Positions 24,119 through 37,610 of a DNA stretch of 64,000 nt are shown piece by piece. The DNA is from Lithospermum erythrorhizon. Its lineage: Eukaryota > Streptophyta > Magnoliopsida > Boraginales > Boraginaceae. The notes below the pieces were generated by a model. That model was not told where the DNA came from, made no database searches, and saw only the letters and a list, made by a program, of their open reading frames with translations. The stretch is taken from contig JADFUC010000039.1 of assembly GCA_019722365.1 (NCBI GenBank), forward strand, positions 150,065 to 214,064, written 5' to 3'. The first letter of the stretch is position 1; the number at the start of each line of letters is the position of its first letter. A program made the position numbers and the translations under genes.

Positions 24119-25151
24119 CTAGAATAACAATTATAAAATTAAAATTAAATTTATATACTCAACAATTCATTGCCAATGTTTCCTTCATATCCTCAAGACT
24201 AAAACTAAACTACAATAGAAGAATTTTTTTCGTAAGTGACAAGTAGAAAACATATTTTACCAATCAAATAAGAGATATTGTAGGAAATTGCAACTAATAA
24301 GAAAAACAACAGAAACATGATGGCCTCGAGAGGAATATATAGCATATAAACTCCAAGTCCAGATATAAAGCTCAATGATAAATTAAGGTGATGAAGACAA
24401 TAGTGTATAGCTTCAACAATAATAAGCTGCCACTTTATATAGTGTATGTGTAATAGCTAACTCCTAGTCAAATCATAACTCTTTAGCTTACATAAATTCT
24501 AATAAAAAGGAATAAAACGACTATTGGTAAACTAATCCAAGAATGTAGCTAGCCGAGAACCTCGGATTAATACTCAACAAAATGATCAATCCAAAGAAAA
24601 CCTCAAACCATTTAAAATCATGAACTTATTATTTAATTCGGATATCTTCCTATCAGTTTACCATCAACTTAAATTTAACCATTTGTTAAAGAAACCTTAA
24701 AAATAAACTTGCCAAATTTATGAAGTATTAGTTAAACTCTAATAATTTATTTATGAGATATTTTTTGAGGCTGTGAAGATTCAAATACAAAGTAAGTTTT
24801 TGTGTACCTCAAAGGCTGTCTCTTCAAAAATGTTTGTGCCTCCAGTTTGTATAGGATAAGAAACCCGATTGATAACATATTAATGAATGCAATACATTAA
24901 TAACTTAATAGTTAAAGTAATATAATTAAGAATTAGAGTTACATATAGGGAAAGTGAATTAGAATTTTAACTCACCAAATTATGATTTCCTAGATACTTC
25001 GAAGAAATGACAAACTGATTCTCTCCATTATTATGAATACGATCAGTGTATAATTATTCACTTGATCTTGAAGCATTATGCATCTGTGCACAACTTTGAA
25101 CATTAAAAATAAAATTAACAAGATGAAAGATCAAAATATGTAGATTAATAC

Positions 25152-25340
25152 TTATTTTACCGTGACATCGCTACCCTTGTTAGGAGTAGCAACAACTAAT
25201 GGAGAACGCACAACATTGAAGATGGATGAGTCAAGAAAGCCGATGGCTTGCTCAACATTTTTCATTTGAATTCTAAGTTGATCTCTCTCCAGTTTTAAGG
25301 GTTCTCTTTCTTCCTCAACTTTCTCCTTATATTGATCCAA
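25152..25340 (-). pseudogene. Coiled-coil exon of the CACTA accessory protein
   Basis: Minus-strand open segment rich in Glu, Lys, Arg and Leu (DQYKEKVEEEREPLKLERDQ, then LRIQMKNVEQAI), typical of a coiled coil. Further heptad-like sequence continues upstream at 25350-25500 in another frame after an A/T homopolymer, so at least one frameshift separates the parts. TNPA-like proteins and Ptta/En/Spm-type plant transposases usually carry such a coiled coil before the C-terminal domain. Confidence 0.5.
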
Positions 25341-25954
25341 TTCTTTTTTTTTTAAAATTCAAAGTAATCCATCATATCTATTCTCAGGTTTGACAGTTCA
25401 TCTTTATATTCTTTTAGTTCCTCTTTCTCATTATTTAGTTTCTCCATTTATTTTTGAAAATCATCTTGCTGATTAGCAATTTTCCTAAGTACTCTTTGAA
25501 GATGAACTGGCACGGAATTTAGCCCATACATATAACACGACCATTCCTTTCTAGACCAATAGCATTAGCAAATAGTTCATTCTTAAAATCCTTAGTCCTT
25601 TCTGATTCAGGTCGCTTTTGTAATTATTCTTCTATGAGACCCTGTAATGTTATACATATACATAAATATAATATATCAAAAGTGACGATGAAATCCATGG
25701 TTTGGCTAAACACTTACACAAATGAGAGCTGTTGCATCGTCTTGAATACCTTTTCCCATCCTACGAGATGCTAGAAATATATCCAGTAGGCTAGTGTCTG
25801 AATTTTTTTTCATCAACTACTTTCATATATAATAAAATATTAGGATTTAAAGCAATGAATGCATTAACTCAAATATTAGCTAAAGGAACTAAACAAGTCA
25901 ACTTAATTATAGAATTTTGAAGAATCAATATTAATTATTGAATAATAAGTCAAC

Positions 25955-27657
25955 TTACTTGCGGAAAGGTGTAATCATCAACATTATTCAATACATAACG
26001 ATGAATTTGTCGCAACTTCACTGAATTGAGTAGAATCTTTTTACCTTTTCCTTTAGGCTCGATACTTTGAGCATCAAAATACTGGGATTGGTTATAATCT
26101 ACACCTTCATTGCAGCCAAGATATTGTGAGCAGAAATTCATACATTCTTCTATTAAGTACCCTTTTGTAATGGAGCCTTCTAGATGAGCTCGATTTCGTA
26201 CATACTTTTTGAGAGTCATTAGATACCTCTCAATAAAAAAATATAATTTACTAACAAATAACATTCTCATGCATTAAAATCTTAATATTAATGTATATAA
26301 CCATATATTATAATATTAAAAGAACCATACATACCTCAATGGGGTACATCCAATGAAATTGAACCGCTCCACCTTTGAATGCCTGATCAGCAAGATGTAT
26401 AGGAAAATGTTCCATGACATCAAAAAATGATGGACGAAATATTTTCTCAAGATGGCAAATCGTTACAACAAAACGTTCTTGAGCCTTCTCCAAATCATCC
26501 CTAGTATTCACTTTAGAGCATAATAGTTTAAAGAAGTTAGATAACTCAATTAAGAGACTGACAATATTTTTTGGTAACATTCCATGCATTAATAGTGGAA
26601 GTATTTCTTGCATTAGGATATGATTATCATGACTTTTCAGACCCCATAATTGTTGCTCCTTAAATCTCACTAGCGAGATATGTTTTGATATAACCATTAG
26701 GAACCTTCATATCCTTAAGAACCTTCAAAAACATGTCTCTTACATCTTTACTGAATGTGTAGGATGCTGGAAGTATAAGATATTTTCTGGAGTCCAATAA
26801 TTTTGCATATATTGGAGCCCTAATATTCAGTTTTTGAAGGTCCTTCCTTGTATTGATGTTGTCCTTGGATTTTTTTCCACCCAATAACGTCCTCAGAAGG
26901 TTATCATTAAAATTCTTCTCATCGTGCATCAAATCAATATTATGCCGAAGTACATTAGTTTCCCAGTAATCCAATTCAAAGAAAATACTTTTTTTTTCCA
27001 ATTATGTTTATTTTTCTTCCTTATTTCTCTAGATCTAACTTCATAAACCTTCACATTACGCAATTTAGCATCTTCTTTCTTATATTCGGTCAATATTCCA
27101 TCCAATTGATTTAAAAACTCATTTCCCGAAACTGAGAGGGCTTGTTTCCCAAATTCCATCTTTCCATTAAATGAAACAGTATCTCTACACATTGGATGTC
27201 CAATAGGTAAGAAGAAACGATGACCAGTTTAACAAAATTTTCTACCATTATCTAACCAAAAAGATCGAATATTATTTCCACAATAAGGACAAGCAAATTG
27301 ACTTCTTATTCCCCACCCTGACAAATATTCATAGCCTGGGTAATCACTAATTGTCCATAATAATGCTGCTCGCAACTCAAAGGAACACTTAGATGAAACA
27401 TCATAGGTCTTCACACCACTACTCCACAATTCTTTAAGATCTTCAATTAATGGTTGCATGTAGACATCAATTTTATTTCCAGGACTTTTCGGACCATTAA
27501 TGAGAGCTGATAATATGAAGGAAGATTTTTTCATGCACAACCATGGAAGCAAGTTGTACACCATAAGCACAACTGGCCAAATACTATGAATTACATTCAT
27601 TGTTCTAAATGGATTAAATCCACCGGATGCTATGTAATCACTCGTATCGTGTAACTT
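25955..27657 (-). pseudogene. TNP2-like CACTA transposase pseudogene (Transposase_21 and DUF4218 regions)
   Basis: On the minus strand the segment starts SDYIASGGFNPFRTMNVIHS, followed by IWPVVLMVYNLLPWLCMKK, the hallmark of TNP2-type transposases (Transposase_21). It continues through CPYCG to GRKFC, then an in-frame stop (27229-27231), then TGHRFFLPIGHPMCRD in the same frame. A frameshift at the T-run near 26995 leads to FFELDYWETNVLRHNIDLMH, a conserved family motif. A second frameshift near 26670 leads to GLKSHDNHILMQEILPLL. After FHWMYPIE an intron of about 100 bases separates RYLMTLKKYVRNRAHLEGSI and EECMNFCSQYL, the DUF4218 signature. One nonsense codon and two frameshifts make it non-functional. 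The N-terminal domain is missing: coding similarity stops at about 27657, at or near an insertion junction. Confidence 0.8.
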
Positions 27658-30540
27658 AATAAATTAAATTAAAATATCAAGTTGTTAAATTAATTTTGGA
27701 GATTTTAATAATTACTAGAGGCTACTTTGTTATGGATTGATATGAAAATATATCTTTATGGCTATATTGAAAATGAAATGGAAGAAGTTAAGTCTTATGA
27801 ATAAAGTAAGAAAAGTTTGGGGGGCAAAGTAGAATTTTTTGAAATTTTTTGGATTTAAACCTAAACTACCCAAATAATACCCCAATTCCCCGTGAACACT
27901 GATTCATCACTTTCACATGACTCTGAGACTCCCTTGATTTTTCTTCTTTCACTTTAAATGTGAGAAAATTTCTAGAATTTTTTTGGAGAGTTCCCACTTA
28001 TCATCCTCTGAGAAATAAGGTAGAAAAGCTTGAATCTTTTGAAGTATTTCATGGATTTTGGCAATAGTTGAGAACACATTTGACTTTTGCTAAATCAATC
28101 TAAATTGTAATAATAAGTTATTGAACCTCCCAAATGTCGGTTGTTTAAATTAAGTTGGAAGCTTTTTGAATATTTGTTGAGTTATGGTAGATTTGACTTT
28201 TGTTGACTTGTTGACTTCGAGATTTAGCCTTTAATATGGTAGAGAGATATCATCTAAGCATGAATTATGTGGTTAGAAGTTGTAATAATCGATTTTTGGG
28301 GTTGAAATATGTTGATGTAGTTGTGTTGAGTTTCGTTGACTTTTGTAGAATTTGGAGTTAGGCATGTTTGATGACGATTAAATACTTGGAGGTTATACTT
28401 TTGGAAGAAATAGGATGTTTGGAGCTTTTGTTGACTTTTCGAAAATGAGTTGACTTTGTTGACTTTTTGAAGAAAAATGTTAATATGTGAAAATATGTTG
28501 TTAGAGATTAATATGGACGCTCTTGGAGTTGATTTAGTTGTTTTTGGGAGTTAAGTTTGGGCTTTATATTATTGGAAGGATATGTTGAAATTAAATTATA
28601 TATTAGTGTAGTATTTGGGTTTTGGATTAAAGATTGTTATATGGATAAATTAGTTTAGGAAGGAAAATGATTGTTGGATTAATTAGAAATTGTTTAAAGT
28701 GATATTTATTTGGAATATAGGTGATGGCGAAAATGGTTGGGGTTTTGGTTAGTTGAAATTTTATCGTTTAATTTATTATTTAAACTTGATTAATATTTTA
28801 CTAAGTTGTCAATTGATGCGAAAATTTGTTGAAAGTAGGGTAATTGAATAAACGGAGAGTTAAGAATGGAAAATTGCTAAGTTTTTCTTTGAGAACACAA
28901 AAAGGGATATTTTAGACTAAGACAAGCTACTAGGAGCAAATGTGAGGTGAATAAATCTAGATATTTTCATTAAAACTCTAAAATAAAGTAAGTAACATAA
29001 TTAAAGAATATAAGAGATTAAAGAGTTAAAAATCAAGAAAGAGAAGTTTAAAGGTCTGAAGTTTGAATTATTTTAAATAGGTGGTGATAACTGAATAGAT
29101 TGAATTCTTAAGGCTAGTAGTGTATGAGTAGGAGATTTACTCGTGTGATAATATTATTTGTTGCGTGATAGCTCGATAAATGATATATAGTTCTCTTTGT
29201 TTATGAACTATTAAGATAATTGTGACTTGTATTTATTTTGCAATGTTGAGTTGTTTGATTGATATATAATGTATTTACTATGAGCATGATTTGTTATCTG
29301 AAGATTATGAGATGTTGAGATGTGTTATAGCGTGATTAAATGGGAGTATACATAACTTGTTGAATTATGATTTGGAGTGATATTGTGCATGGATTTGAAT
29401 TGTTATATTTTTTGTGATATAAACTGAGAGACAACGAGTTATTTTGTGTATGATGTGATGTTGGTTGTTGAGTGCGTACTTAGTTTTTAAATATAAGTAA
29501 ATCGCATGCTCGAGGATATTGTGAGATGCAGGTAGGCTGAGGATAATGAAAGGTGAGCACTGCTTGGGGAAAGGTGCGATATAATTCGGGTTGAGCTTTT
29601 TATTGAGTGCCGATATAAATCGGAGTAAGCTTTGCAGGGAGAGAGCAACAAATAATCGTGACTTGAGAGATATAGGACATTATATAAATGTCAAAAATAG
29701 GTATTGTTGTGCATTGTCTTGCATTGTATTGACATGAGGAGGATGTCATTGAGTTTGAAACATTGATAATGTTATGAAGTAACTGAGAAGGGGTAGTTGA
29801 CTTCTGGCGAGGTGTTATTAAAGTGTTTTGGTTAGTCTGGGAGATTGATGGTTTATTTTTTTGAAAGTTTTGGTATCATATGGTGTAAGGCTGTAGCCAT
29901 TGTGTTTTGAGGATTTATGATGTTTTACTCTCTTTGATTATGTGATATGCAATTATGTTAAGATGGAATTTTTAATTAATGAAACTGACTTATGAAGAAT
30001 GCGAAGTTAAACAGATGAATAATAGTATTGAACGGAAACGTCTAGTTAGTAATTGTAGAAAACATCTCTTGAGAGATAATATGTTGAATAGTATGATTTG
30101 AGACCTCTAAAATGTATATATTAATAATGGTTATGTGATAGATTGTTGTTCTATTATATATATATATAACTCTATCATTTATATACATATACATTGTTGT
30201 GTCTTCATTGGTGTAGATAAGTTACCACCGGATGATACGTTTATTAAGCCATCGAGGCTTACCCTTCGCCTCCCAGGGTTGGCAATGCGGGCATTGAGTA
30301 GTTGTTGAGTTGGTAGTGCTTGTTGGTTGTCGCTTGGGTGAGACGGTGGCTGGGATCTCCCGGCAAGTAAAATCTTTTTACTGGATTGCTTTGATATTTG
30401 AAAGGCTTTTATGGCTCTGTATTATGGACTGCCTTGGGTTTTTGTGATATTCTGAAGTTTGCATTTTTGGATTTGATTAGGTGATGCTTTTTTATGGTTA
30501 AACTTTTTATGGAAATGTATGAACTCTTGAACTACTTCAT
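27658..30540 (+). repeat. LTR-like sequence inserted in the CACTA element (plus strand)
   Basis: No coding capacity. The block has LTR character: an AT-rich start, then an apparent leader with CTGATTCATCACTTTCACAT and TTTTCTTCTTTCACTTTAAA near 27900-27960. Repeated TTGACTTTTGTTGACTTG and GTTGACTTTGTTGAC motifs follow at 28190-28470, then a G/T-rich stretch to 30540. Similar TTGACTTTGG motifs occur in the LTR of the gypsy element at 54850-56470 (opposite strand). The left border coincides with the point where transposase coding stops. Exact ends, target duplication and a second LTR were not found; a solo or truncated LTR is likely. Confidence 0.35.
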
Positions 30541-33193
30541 GTAACGCCCGGCCAGCGCGCCGGTGATCGTTAATAAATTTGATGGTGGCTCCTGAGCCTT
30601 GATGCTTTTCGAGCACGTTTTGTCTACTTCTGACGATCGGCTTCCCGGTGGGTAACTTTGTATCTAAGTACTCGAATTCAACTAGCAGCTTGCGTTGGAG
30701 TTAGCATGAGATGAACTTCGAAAAAAAGATGCGCATCTTGATGGTATGAGTAATACCGATCAAATCGCCTCAACATGTCGCGCGCGCCAAATTTTTGCGG
30801 TGCGGGTATTGCAACTTCATTTTATCAGCTATGAAGTTTTGCACTTATTTTTAACCGTGAATGGTGACTTCGGATATACGGAGATTGTGGCGACTTCTGG
30901 CGCTTGTGCGGCCGACTCGAGGCGGAGTGGATTGCAATAGTTTAACCATTTATATACCAGAGCCATTAATAGTTATAACTTAGGTAATTTTTTTAAATAC
31001 TATTTATATTCTTTAAGCTTAATTTATTACAGATGAAGTTATTAGAACATAGAAATCGATGAAAGACGACTGAAATATCGATGCACTTTTATAATTTCAT
31101 TAAATATTTAAATGAATAGGCGAAAATATTCATTTAATCGCTTTTATTTCTTGAGTTAACATTAGAGTTGTTACTCTTTTTGATGGTAGTAATATAAAAG
31201 TTGAATAAATAAATACAAAAAATACATCCTTTTGGAGGACTAAAATAATTTATAATTTATGCATGTAAGTGAGTGATTGAATAATAGTTGCTCCGAGGAA
31301 CTATAATAATAATTATATAATACTTGAGAATAAAAATTATTAAACATAAAATACCTTTTTGAAAGAAGTTACAATTTTTATATTGAAAACATTTATATTA
31401 TTGAATAGTAAAAATAAATAATTATGTTTATGTTATTGCCGTTCAATTATATTTCGTAATTAAAATGATTACATGATTAGGTGACTGACTTGAGGAGTTC
31501 TGCTGACCAATATTGAAGAATTAAAATAAATAATTATAATTATGTATTTACTTCATAACGACTGGCGTTAAAATGTTTACAAGTACATGATTCTGCATTA
31601 TTTCAACTTTTTAAATGATTACACAAAAAATAACATATTGACTGTTCTATAAATGCTCGTTATTTTATCTTTTTGGGTATTATGTAATTTTAACTGACAT
31701 ACTTGCTCGAATCTTGGGAAAAGAATAAATATCCGCTTTTATTCATTTTCTTAAAATGATTTGAATACATGTTGTTGGTTATTTTGGAGTAAGAAGCACA
31801 CAAAAGATTAGAAGGACATTATATTGTAGCAACTTTTCGATTTCTGTCACGGAACACATTCTTAGCGAGCCGTTATTATAGTTGGAATTATATTGCTCGA
31901 TGAGTTTTCTGACTTTATTAAATTTTATAGAAATCAATGAAAGGCAGCGAAAGAGATGCTAAGACATTTTTTCAAATTTTCTCGCCGAGCATTTAGATAC
32001 GAATAAGCGAAATATTTATTATAGTTTGATGATTACATTTAATTGATTCTATTTTACTAAGATTTAATATTGATGTTGTTATACTTTTGATGATAGTAAT
32101 AGATATAAGAGATTTGAATATAAATAAATATGAAAAATACATCATTTTGAATTAAATAAAATAAGATTATAATTTATGTATGTAAGTGATGAGTCAAATG
32201 GTGTATGGGCAAAACTTAATCAGTGAGAGAACTCCCAAAATTTCTTTACTTAAAATTTATGTGATTTTTATATACTGATATTTATAAATCTTAAAATTAA
32301 CTTTCGTTTTCTAAGATTATACTTTTTAAGATTACATACTTGTAATAATAATGTTTATGAACACTTTAATTGAGTACTTAAATCATATTCAATACTCTTA
32401 AAATGAAGTATAATACTAAATACATGTGTAATTTTCATATACATGCTATTTTGATGAATTTTAACTATTAAAAGAGGAAAATATATCTTTCGAGGAAAAA
32501 ATATGCTCTGCTTTTAGCTGCGAATATAAGCTAACATGACAATTTAAAACACATTTGATAAAACTTTGGAAGTTTGGAATATATATCGATAGTAAATGGT
32601 GAAAATCTGATAATAAACTGACACAAAGTATAATAATAATTGTTTTATATTAAATTATATTTTATTTGTTGACAATGAAGTATAAGACAAATGCCGTATT
32701 ATATTAAAACTATTTTAAGGAATGGAAATTATCTAAGTTGTAAGAAATTAAATTTAAATTTGTGTCTAGAACATATTATTAGTAATTATTAGTTCAGAGC
32801 CTCGCAATAGTAATGTAAGATTTGAAAAGGTTTGCAAGAGTGTGCTTTTTACGTCAATAAAGTTAAATTTATTTTCAAAAAAAAAATATGAGTATTTTAA
32901 AAAGAAAATTGAAAATAGTAAATTTAATATATAGATGACTGAAATAATTAAATGTAATTAGTAAAAGTATAATTCAAAAAAATAAATAGGACATTATTTA
33001 ATTTACAGGAAATAATAAATTAATGTCGATATGAGAAAAATCTATTCATGAACTACTATTTAAAGGCTACGATCTATGAAATTTATTATTATTATTTAAA
33101 GAATTTCAATAAAGAATATATGATTATATTATTTAATGAAGCCCGATATATATTCAAATTTATCATTATTTTAAATTTTTGTATTTTAATGAG
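30541..33193 (+). repeat. Second LTR-like segment, with an internal diverged direct repeat
   Basis: Begins with TGTAACGCCCGGCCAGCGCG (30540 on), a start typical of plant Ty3/gypsy LTRs, with a GC-rich first 400 bases and then AT-rich DNA. Within it about 31045-31290 and 31928-32205 are diverged direct repeats; shared pieces include GAAATC(G/A)ATGAAAG, TGATG(G/A)TAGTAATA and AAAAATACATC(C/A)TTTTG followed by TATAATTTATG. No coding sequence was recognised; short ORFs at 30746-30940 and 33048-33278 match nothing. The segment ends at the 5' LTR of the copia element. Confidence 0.35.
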
Positions 33194-34035
33194 TGTTGGT
33201 GTCAGCCAGTTGTTGAAATTTTTCTTGTTGATCGTGGTATTGGGCTTTAGGCTTTTTAACTATCCGCGTAGACGATGATGTTCAAACAGAAGTACTCTGA
33301 TGTTAAAAAGCGATCTGAGTGTGTTTTCTTTGTGCAGCTGCGTTTGGGCTTGATGGGTTCGTGGGAACACGAGGACCAGTAATTATGTTGATTATTCGAT
33401 TCGCAGAATGGCAAGTTTGGAGTTTAGTATGACTCGAGTTATGAATGGCGAGAATGTGAGGACTTTTGAGTAGGATGCTGCATTATAGGCAGCAGATTCT
33501 TAGAAAGATCTTTTCATAAAATCGAGAGACGAAACCATGACTTTATAAATGGGCGGCGCTTCTTGAAGATGTCGGGCTTGCTTGAAAAATGTTTCTTAAA
33601 AAGTTCAATATCATATTCATAATTACGATTTATTATTGATGATTAAAATTGAGTGAAGATGTGTGGTTAGGAGGGTTTTTACTTATTATTATGCAGAGGT
33701 TGTTATGGCATGGCCCCATGCTTATTTGCTTAAAATATTTATTTTCTCGTTGTATTGAGATCGGTGTGTGTTGATAGTGGTGAGAGAATAGGTAGATCTT
33801 TATTTAGTGAAAAGGTTAGCTAGGGCGTCAAATTGATGCAGGAGGCTTTGTCAGTGTAAGTCACTCTTTTTTGTAATAACCGTCTTTATAGTGAAAACTT
33901 TCATGAGAACTTTGACTAACACTTTGGGCATGACTTTGGAATTTCATGTCGTTTATTTTTGATTTATACGCTGTGAAAGTCGTTCTTTGTCTGTATTGGA
34001 TTGTATTTATGATTTCGAGTTGGTTTACACTTTCG
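33194..34035 (+). repeat. 5' LTR of the copia element
   Basis: Matches 40718-41541 over most of its length with many indels. Shared stretches include ATGTTGATTATT, TTGAGATCGGTGTGTGTTGA continuing TAGTGGTGAGA, GTTATGGCATGGC, AAAGTTCAATATC and GGTTGGTTTACACTTTC. It starts TGTTGG. The expected terminal CA reads CG at 34034-34035. The first 50 bases differ from the other LTR, which seems to have a deletion there. Confidence 0.8.
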
Positions 34036-35459
34036 ATTGGTATCAGGCGGACTATTTCGGCATTATAGAGTGAAATCTTTTGTGTGAACGATGAAGGAAC
34101 CGGGGAGAAGGTGGCTCGTCGGCTCGTCTCACTGACGATGGAGCCACAGTACCTTGGAAGCTAAGATGACACGCACTGCTACGATCGGTGGATACGAGAA
34201 CACGGAAAGGCATTGCTTGCTGGTGAGGCCGGAACCACTTGAGAAACAAATGATGAAGGTTACGGTGATGAAAGAACAAAAGCTGGTCACGTCTTAGAAA
34301 TTATCCTTGAGGCAATGGCTAAATCTTTATCTTGTCTTTAGTAAGTCGAAGTGTTTAAACTTAATGGCTTTCATTAATACTTTTGTGGCGAGGAGGCATG
34401 GGAAATCCTGAGCTCATATGAAGGTACTTGAGGCGTAAGGATATACAGACTTGACAGATTAACCGCGGTGGGGAAAATGCGAAGATGCGGGGAGGGGCGA
34501 GGCGATAAAGCCTGATTCCAAGAAATCAAAGGACTAGCTATTGAGTCTTTTTCACTTGGAGAGAAGATAGTAAAAACTTCGTTAGAAATGCGAGAACTTC
34601 TTACTTAAGATTTGCTCACTGAGAGATTCACGGTATAGAGGAAGCTGGGGGATCTATGACTATGATTTTAGATGGTGATGGGAAATCTTATAACATGAGG
34701 AAATAGCTACGGAGGAGACGGCAGATCATCTAAAGAGAAGGGAATAGCTTTGAAGGCATGGAGAAATGCGAGGAGAGGAAAGATAAAATTTTGAAACTAT
34801 AAATCTGCGGCAAAAATTTCAACAAAACTCTAAAAGGTTTAACAAGAAACCTTTCTTCGGAGAAGCTTGTTGCCAAAGACGTTTGGCCAAGCGGAATGAC
34901 TGAGGAGGTAATGGAAGAACCTAAAATCGGAGGATAGAATAATGGTAGATAGAATAATAATCCGTGAGGATCCCCAGTGGTTTGGTCATCAAGTTGAATG
35001 TCGTGAAAAGCTTGATCAAAATTCTTTATACGGCTTTAATCGAACTGATCGATCGAGGGTTAATATTTGTGACCACGATAACATGGTGAAGAGAGGAAAG
35101 AGCTTGTGAAGAAAGAGTTGAGTAACATTATCGATTCTTGTTTGAAAAATGGTCCCATTAGCAAGCGCTACAAATTGAAAGAAGCATCTTTGAAGAAGAA
35201 AGGAACAAAGAGGTAGAGAAACAATGAGAACAAAAATTGAAATACATGCAGGAAAACAAAGTAGAAAGAATGACAAGAGGAACTAAACTTTATGATGAAT
35301 TCAGCCTTGATATTGGATGAGGAAATTCTATCTCGAGGAAAAAGGTGTGGTGACAATTCCTGGGGAATGAGAGAAACCAAAGCGCGACTTTGTGTAGAGG
35401 AAGGATGTTTTTAATTTGCGGAACTCGGCCAAATCAATGATATTAACATCAAAACTCTT

Positions 35460-35505
35460 TTGAGATGCAGGAAAGAAGGACATATAGCGTACTGCACATT
35501 ACTAC
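35460..35505 (+). pseudogene. Gag zinc-knuckle remnant of the copia element
   Basis: Reads RCRKEGHIAYCT, corresponding to the C-x2-C-x4-H-x4-C nucleic-acid-binding knuckle with the second cysteine lost. It lies between the PBS and the integrase remnant, where copia gag ends. Confidence 0.55.
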
Positions 35506-36184
35506 AATGCACATGGGGAAAGGGCAGACTTGTTTTTGAGAATGCGATGGGTAAGGGTTGTGATAAGCAATGTCAGTTTTACTTACTAAAAACGCGACTG
35601 AATTTGGATGGTACTTTAGCGGTGGTTGTTCGGGCTTGGCTATGACGAGGAACTAAAATTTAATCTTTACCCGGCATCGGGGCGTGGCGATTTTGTCACG
35701 CTGGAGAGGAGGGGAGGAAGAAAAAGGCAAGACATGCTCCAGCGAGTCTTATTTGAATGTTGAAGGATTACACCCAATCTCGAAGGAAGTTACGTTGGTG
35801 GAAGAACAACATAATCTTATTAGTATTAACCAGGCTACGGCAGGTGGTGGGTTACTGGCACGACAAAGCCATGTAAATATGGCGACAGCAGCTTGACTAC
35901 CGTTATGCAGTCGATCGGCGATGGCGCTGTCATGGACACTTGTCGTAGGGCACTTGGTGAGGCGAACTTTCGAGGATGTGGGCTGGCGGCGACTTGGGCA
36001 GCGCTGACTACGCTGATGACCAATGACTTGACTACAGACAAAAGGATTGCCCACGTTTGTGGCAAGGAAAGAATGTTTGTAGGGAATAATAATCGAATAA
36101 ACTAGCGAAACCGGGTCTCGCGCGGCGTGATTCTGACAATTGAGCGAGGTTGGAATTACTTGGTGGTTAAAATGCAAATGAGGC

Positions 36185-36510
36185 ATGGAAGGAGAAAGTA
36201 TGTTTTTGTGTGTGTTGATGACTTTGAGGTTGTGGGTTGAGTTTCTCGAAAATGAAACCTTTGATGTGTTTAGGGCCTTAGCGTCACAATCCGGAGAGAG
36301 AGGAAGCCAGCGTGCTTGGTTATTCGGAGCTGATCATGGTAAGGGAATTTGAGAATAACGAAGAGTTCCACAAAAATTTTTAACCAGTGAAGTGGGAATC
36401 AGAGCCGCGAGGTACTCCGCTTATCGGCTCGCCGACAAAATGGAATGCATTGGAAAGAAAGAAGCGAAGAACAACTCGAGAAATGGCGGTAAATGCTACG
36501 TACCGAGATG
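36185..36510 (+). pseudogene. Integrase core remnant of the copia element
   Basis: Starts RRKYVFVCVDDFE, the first catalytic aspartate region of copia integrases. After frameshifts come ADHGKG (the second aspartate region) and TPLIGSPTKWNALERKKRRT followed by TREMA, which matches the ..P.QNGV.ERKNRTL.EMAR block with the catalytic glutamate. Several frame changes separate the pieces. Confidence 0.7.
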
Positions 36511-37084
36511 CACCACGTAAGAGTGCGGGCGGAGGCATTAATACGGCGTGGCATCAGCGTCGGGTTGCGGCTGGGACCGGTGATGCTAAATGCGGCGTCA
36601 CATGTGAGCTGGCGAAAAAGCGAATGTACACTGCTTTCGTGTGTTTGGAAGTCGTGTTATATCTGGCGATGAGAATTTGATGAAGAGGAATGTCTTCATG
36701 AGATCTCGAGGAATAGCTGAGTGCTTTGAGTGTATAACAAAGCGAGCCTCCTTATGATTATGGAATCTATAAATGTGAAGGTAGTGGATGGAATATCGTG
36801 GCAATAGATGAAGAAGACAACTCCTTACAATTGTCGGAAACCATCCCAGGTAAACAAATTGAATGAAGGGATGAAGAAATGTGCCGGAATGGAGAAAGGA
36901 AATTGAACAATTTGCAGGAATTCAAAAGAATCGCATACTTTGGAGGGAACATATAATTCAGTGTTGAACTTGATCAGGAATAACCGCTGGGAGGAAGGAC
37001 GAAATTAAATTATCGAGAAAAATGGCGGGGTTGCTTGGAGAGAGCATGTTTTAAATCTGAAGGTGGAACGAAAGGCGTGAAATT

Positions 37085-37610
37085 GCATTCTTGTTAGTCT
37101 TGGATCGCGGCTTTATGCGAAGAAGAGGCTTCGTTCGGTTTGATACTGGAAGCGTGTGTGGGAACTTGTTCGAGACCTACGGATGCGTATTGGCACTAAG
37201 TGGATCTTGAGAATAAGATGGATGAGTCGGGAATGTTACGAGCTTGAAGCTAGATTGGACTAGCGAGGTTATACAGTTGAAGGTATTTGACTTTGAAGAC
37301 ATTAACTTGACGATTAGATACTACTCTGCCATCGGCGTGTCTCTTGAAATTCCAAGCTTCTTTCGGATGGATGTCAAGAGTGCGCAACTAATGGAATTGT
37401 TCAAGAGGAGGTCTATGTTGGGCGACGAAAGTTTACATTGATGCTTGAAATCACGGCATTATGTATAAGCGAAGGCTGCCATGAGTGCCGAAAAGCGAGA
37501 AGCTCCTTTGAGCTTGGTATGAAGACTTCTGCGTGTTTAACCAAAATGGATATAGTCGAGGGAGTTGATAACACTTTATTCATAAAAAGAGGATAAGAAC
37601 AGAGATGATG
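37085..37610 (+). pseudogene. Reverse-transcriptase remnant of the copia element
   Basis: Recognisable pieces in order: WIAALCEEEASF (the WI.AM.EEL.. start), RIGTKWILR and NKMDESGNVTSLK, then FRMDVKSAQLMELF, which corresponds to the QMDVK(S/T)AFLNG motif holding a catalytic aspartate. AWYED and TLFIKRG-type pieces follow to about 37600. The YVDD box was not found intact. No RNase H region was identified between 37700 and 40700. Confidence 0.75.

Noticed and set aside
35749..36186. 145-residue minus-strand ORF in the copia element
   Set aside because: No family resemblance; it lies opposite the decayed gag-to-integrase region on the sense strand.
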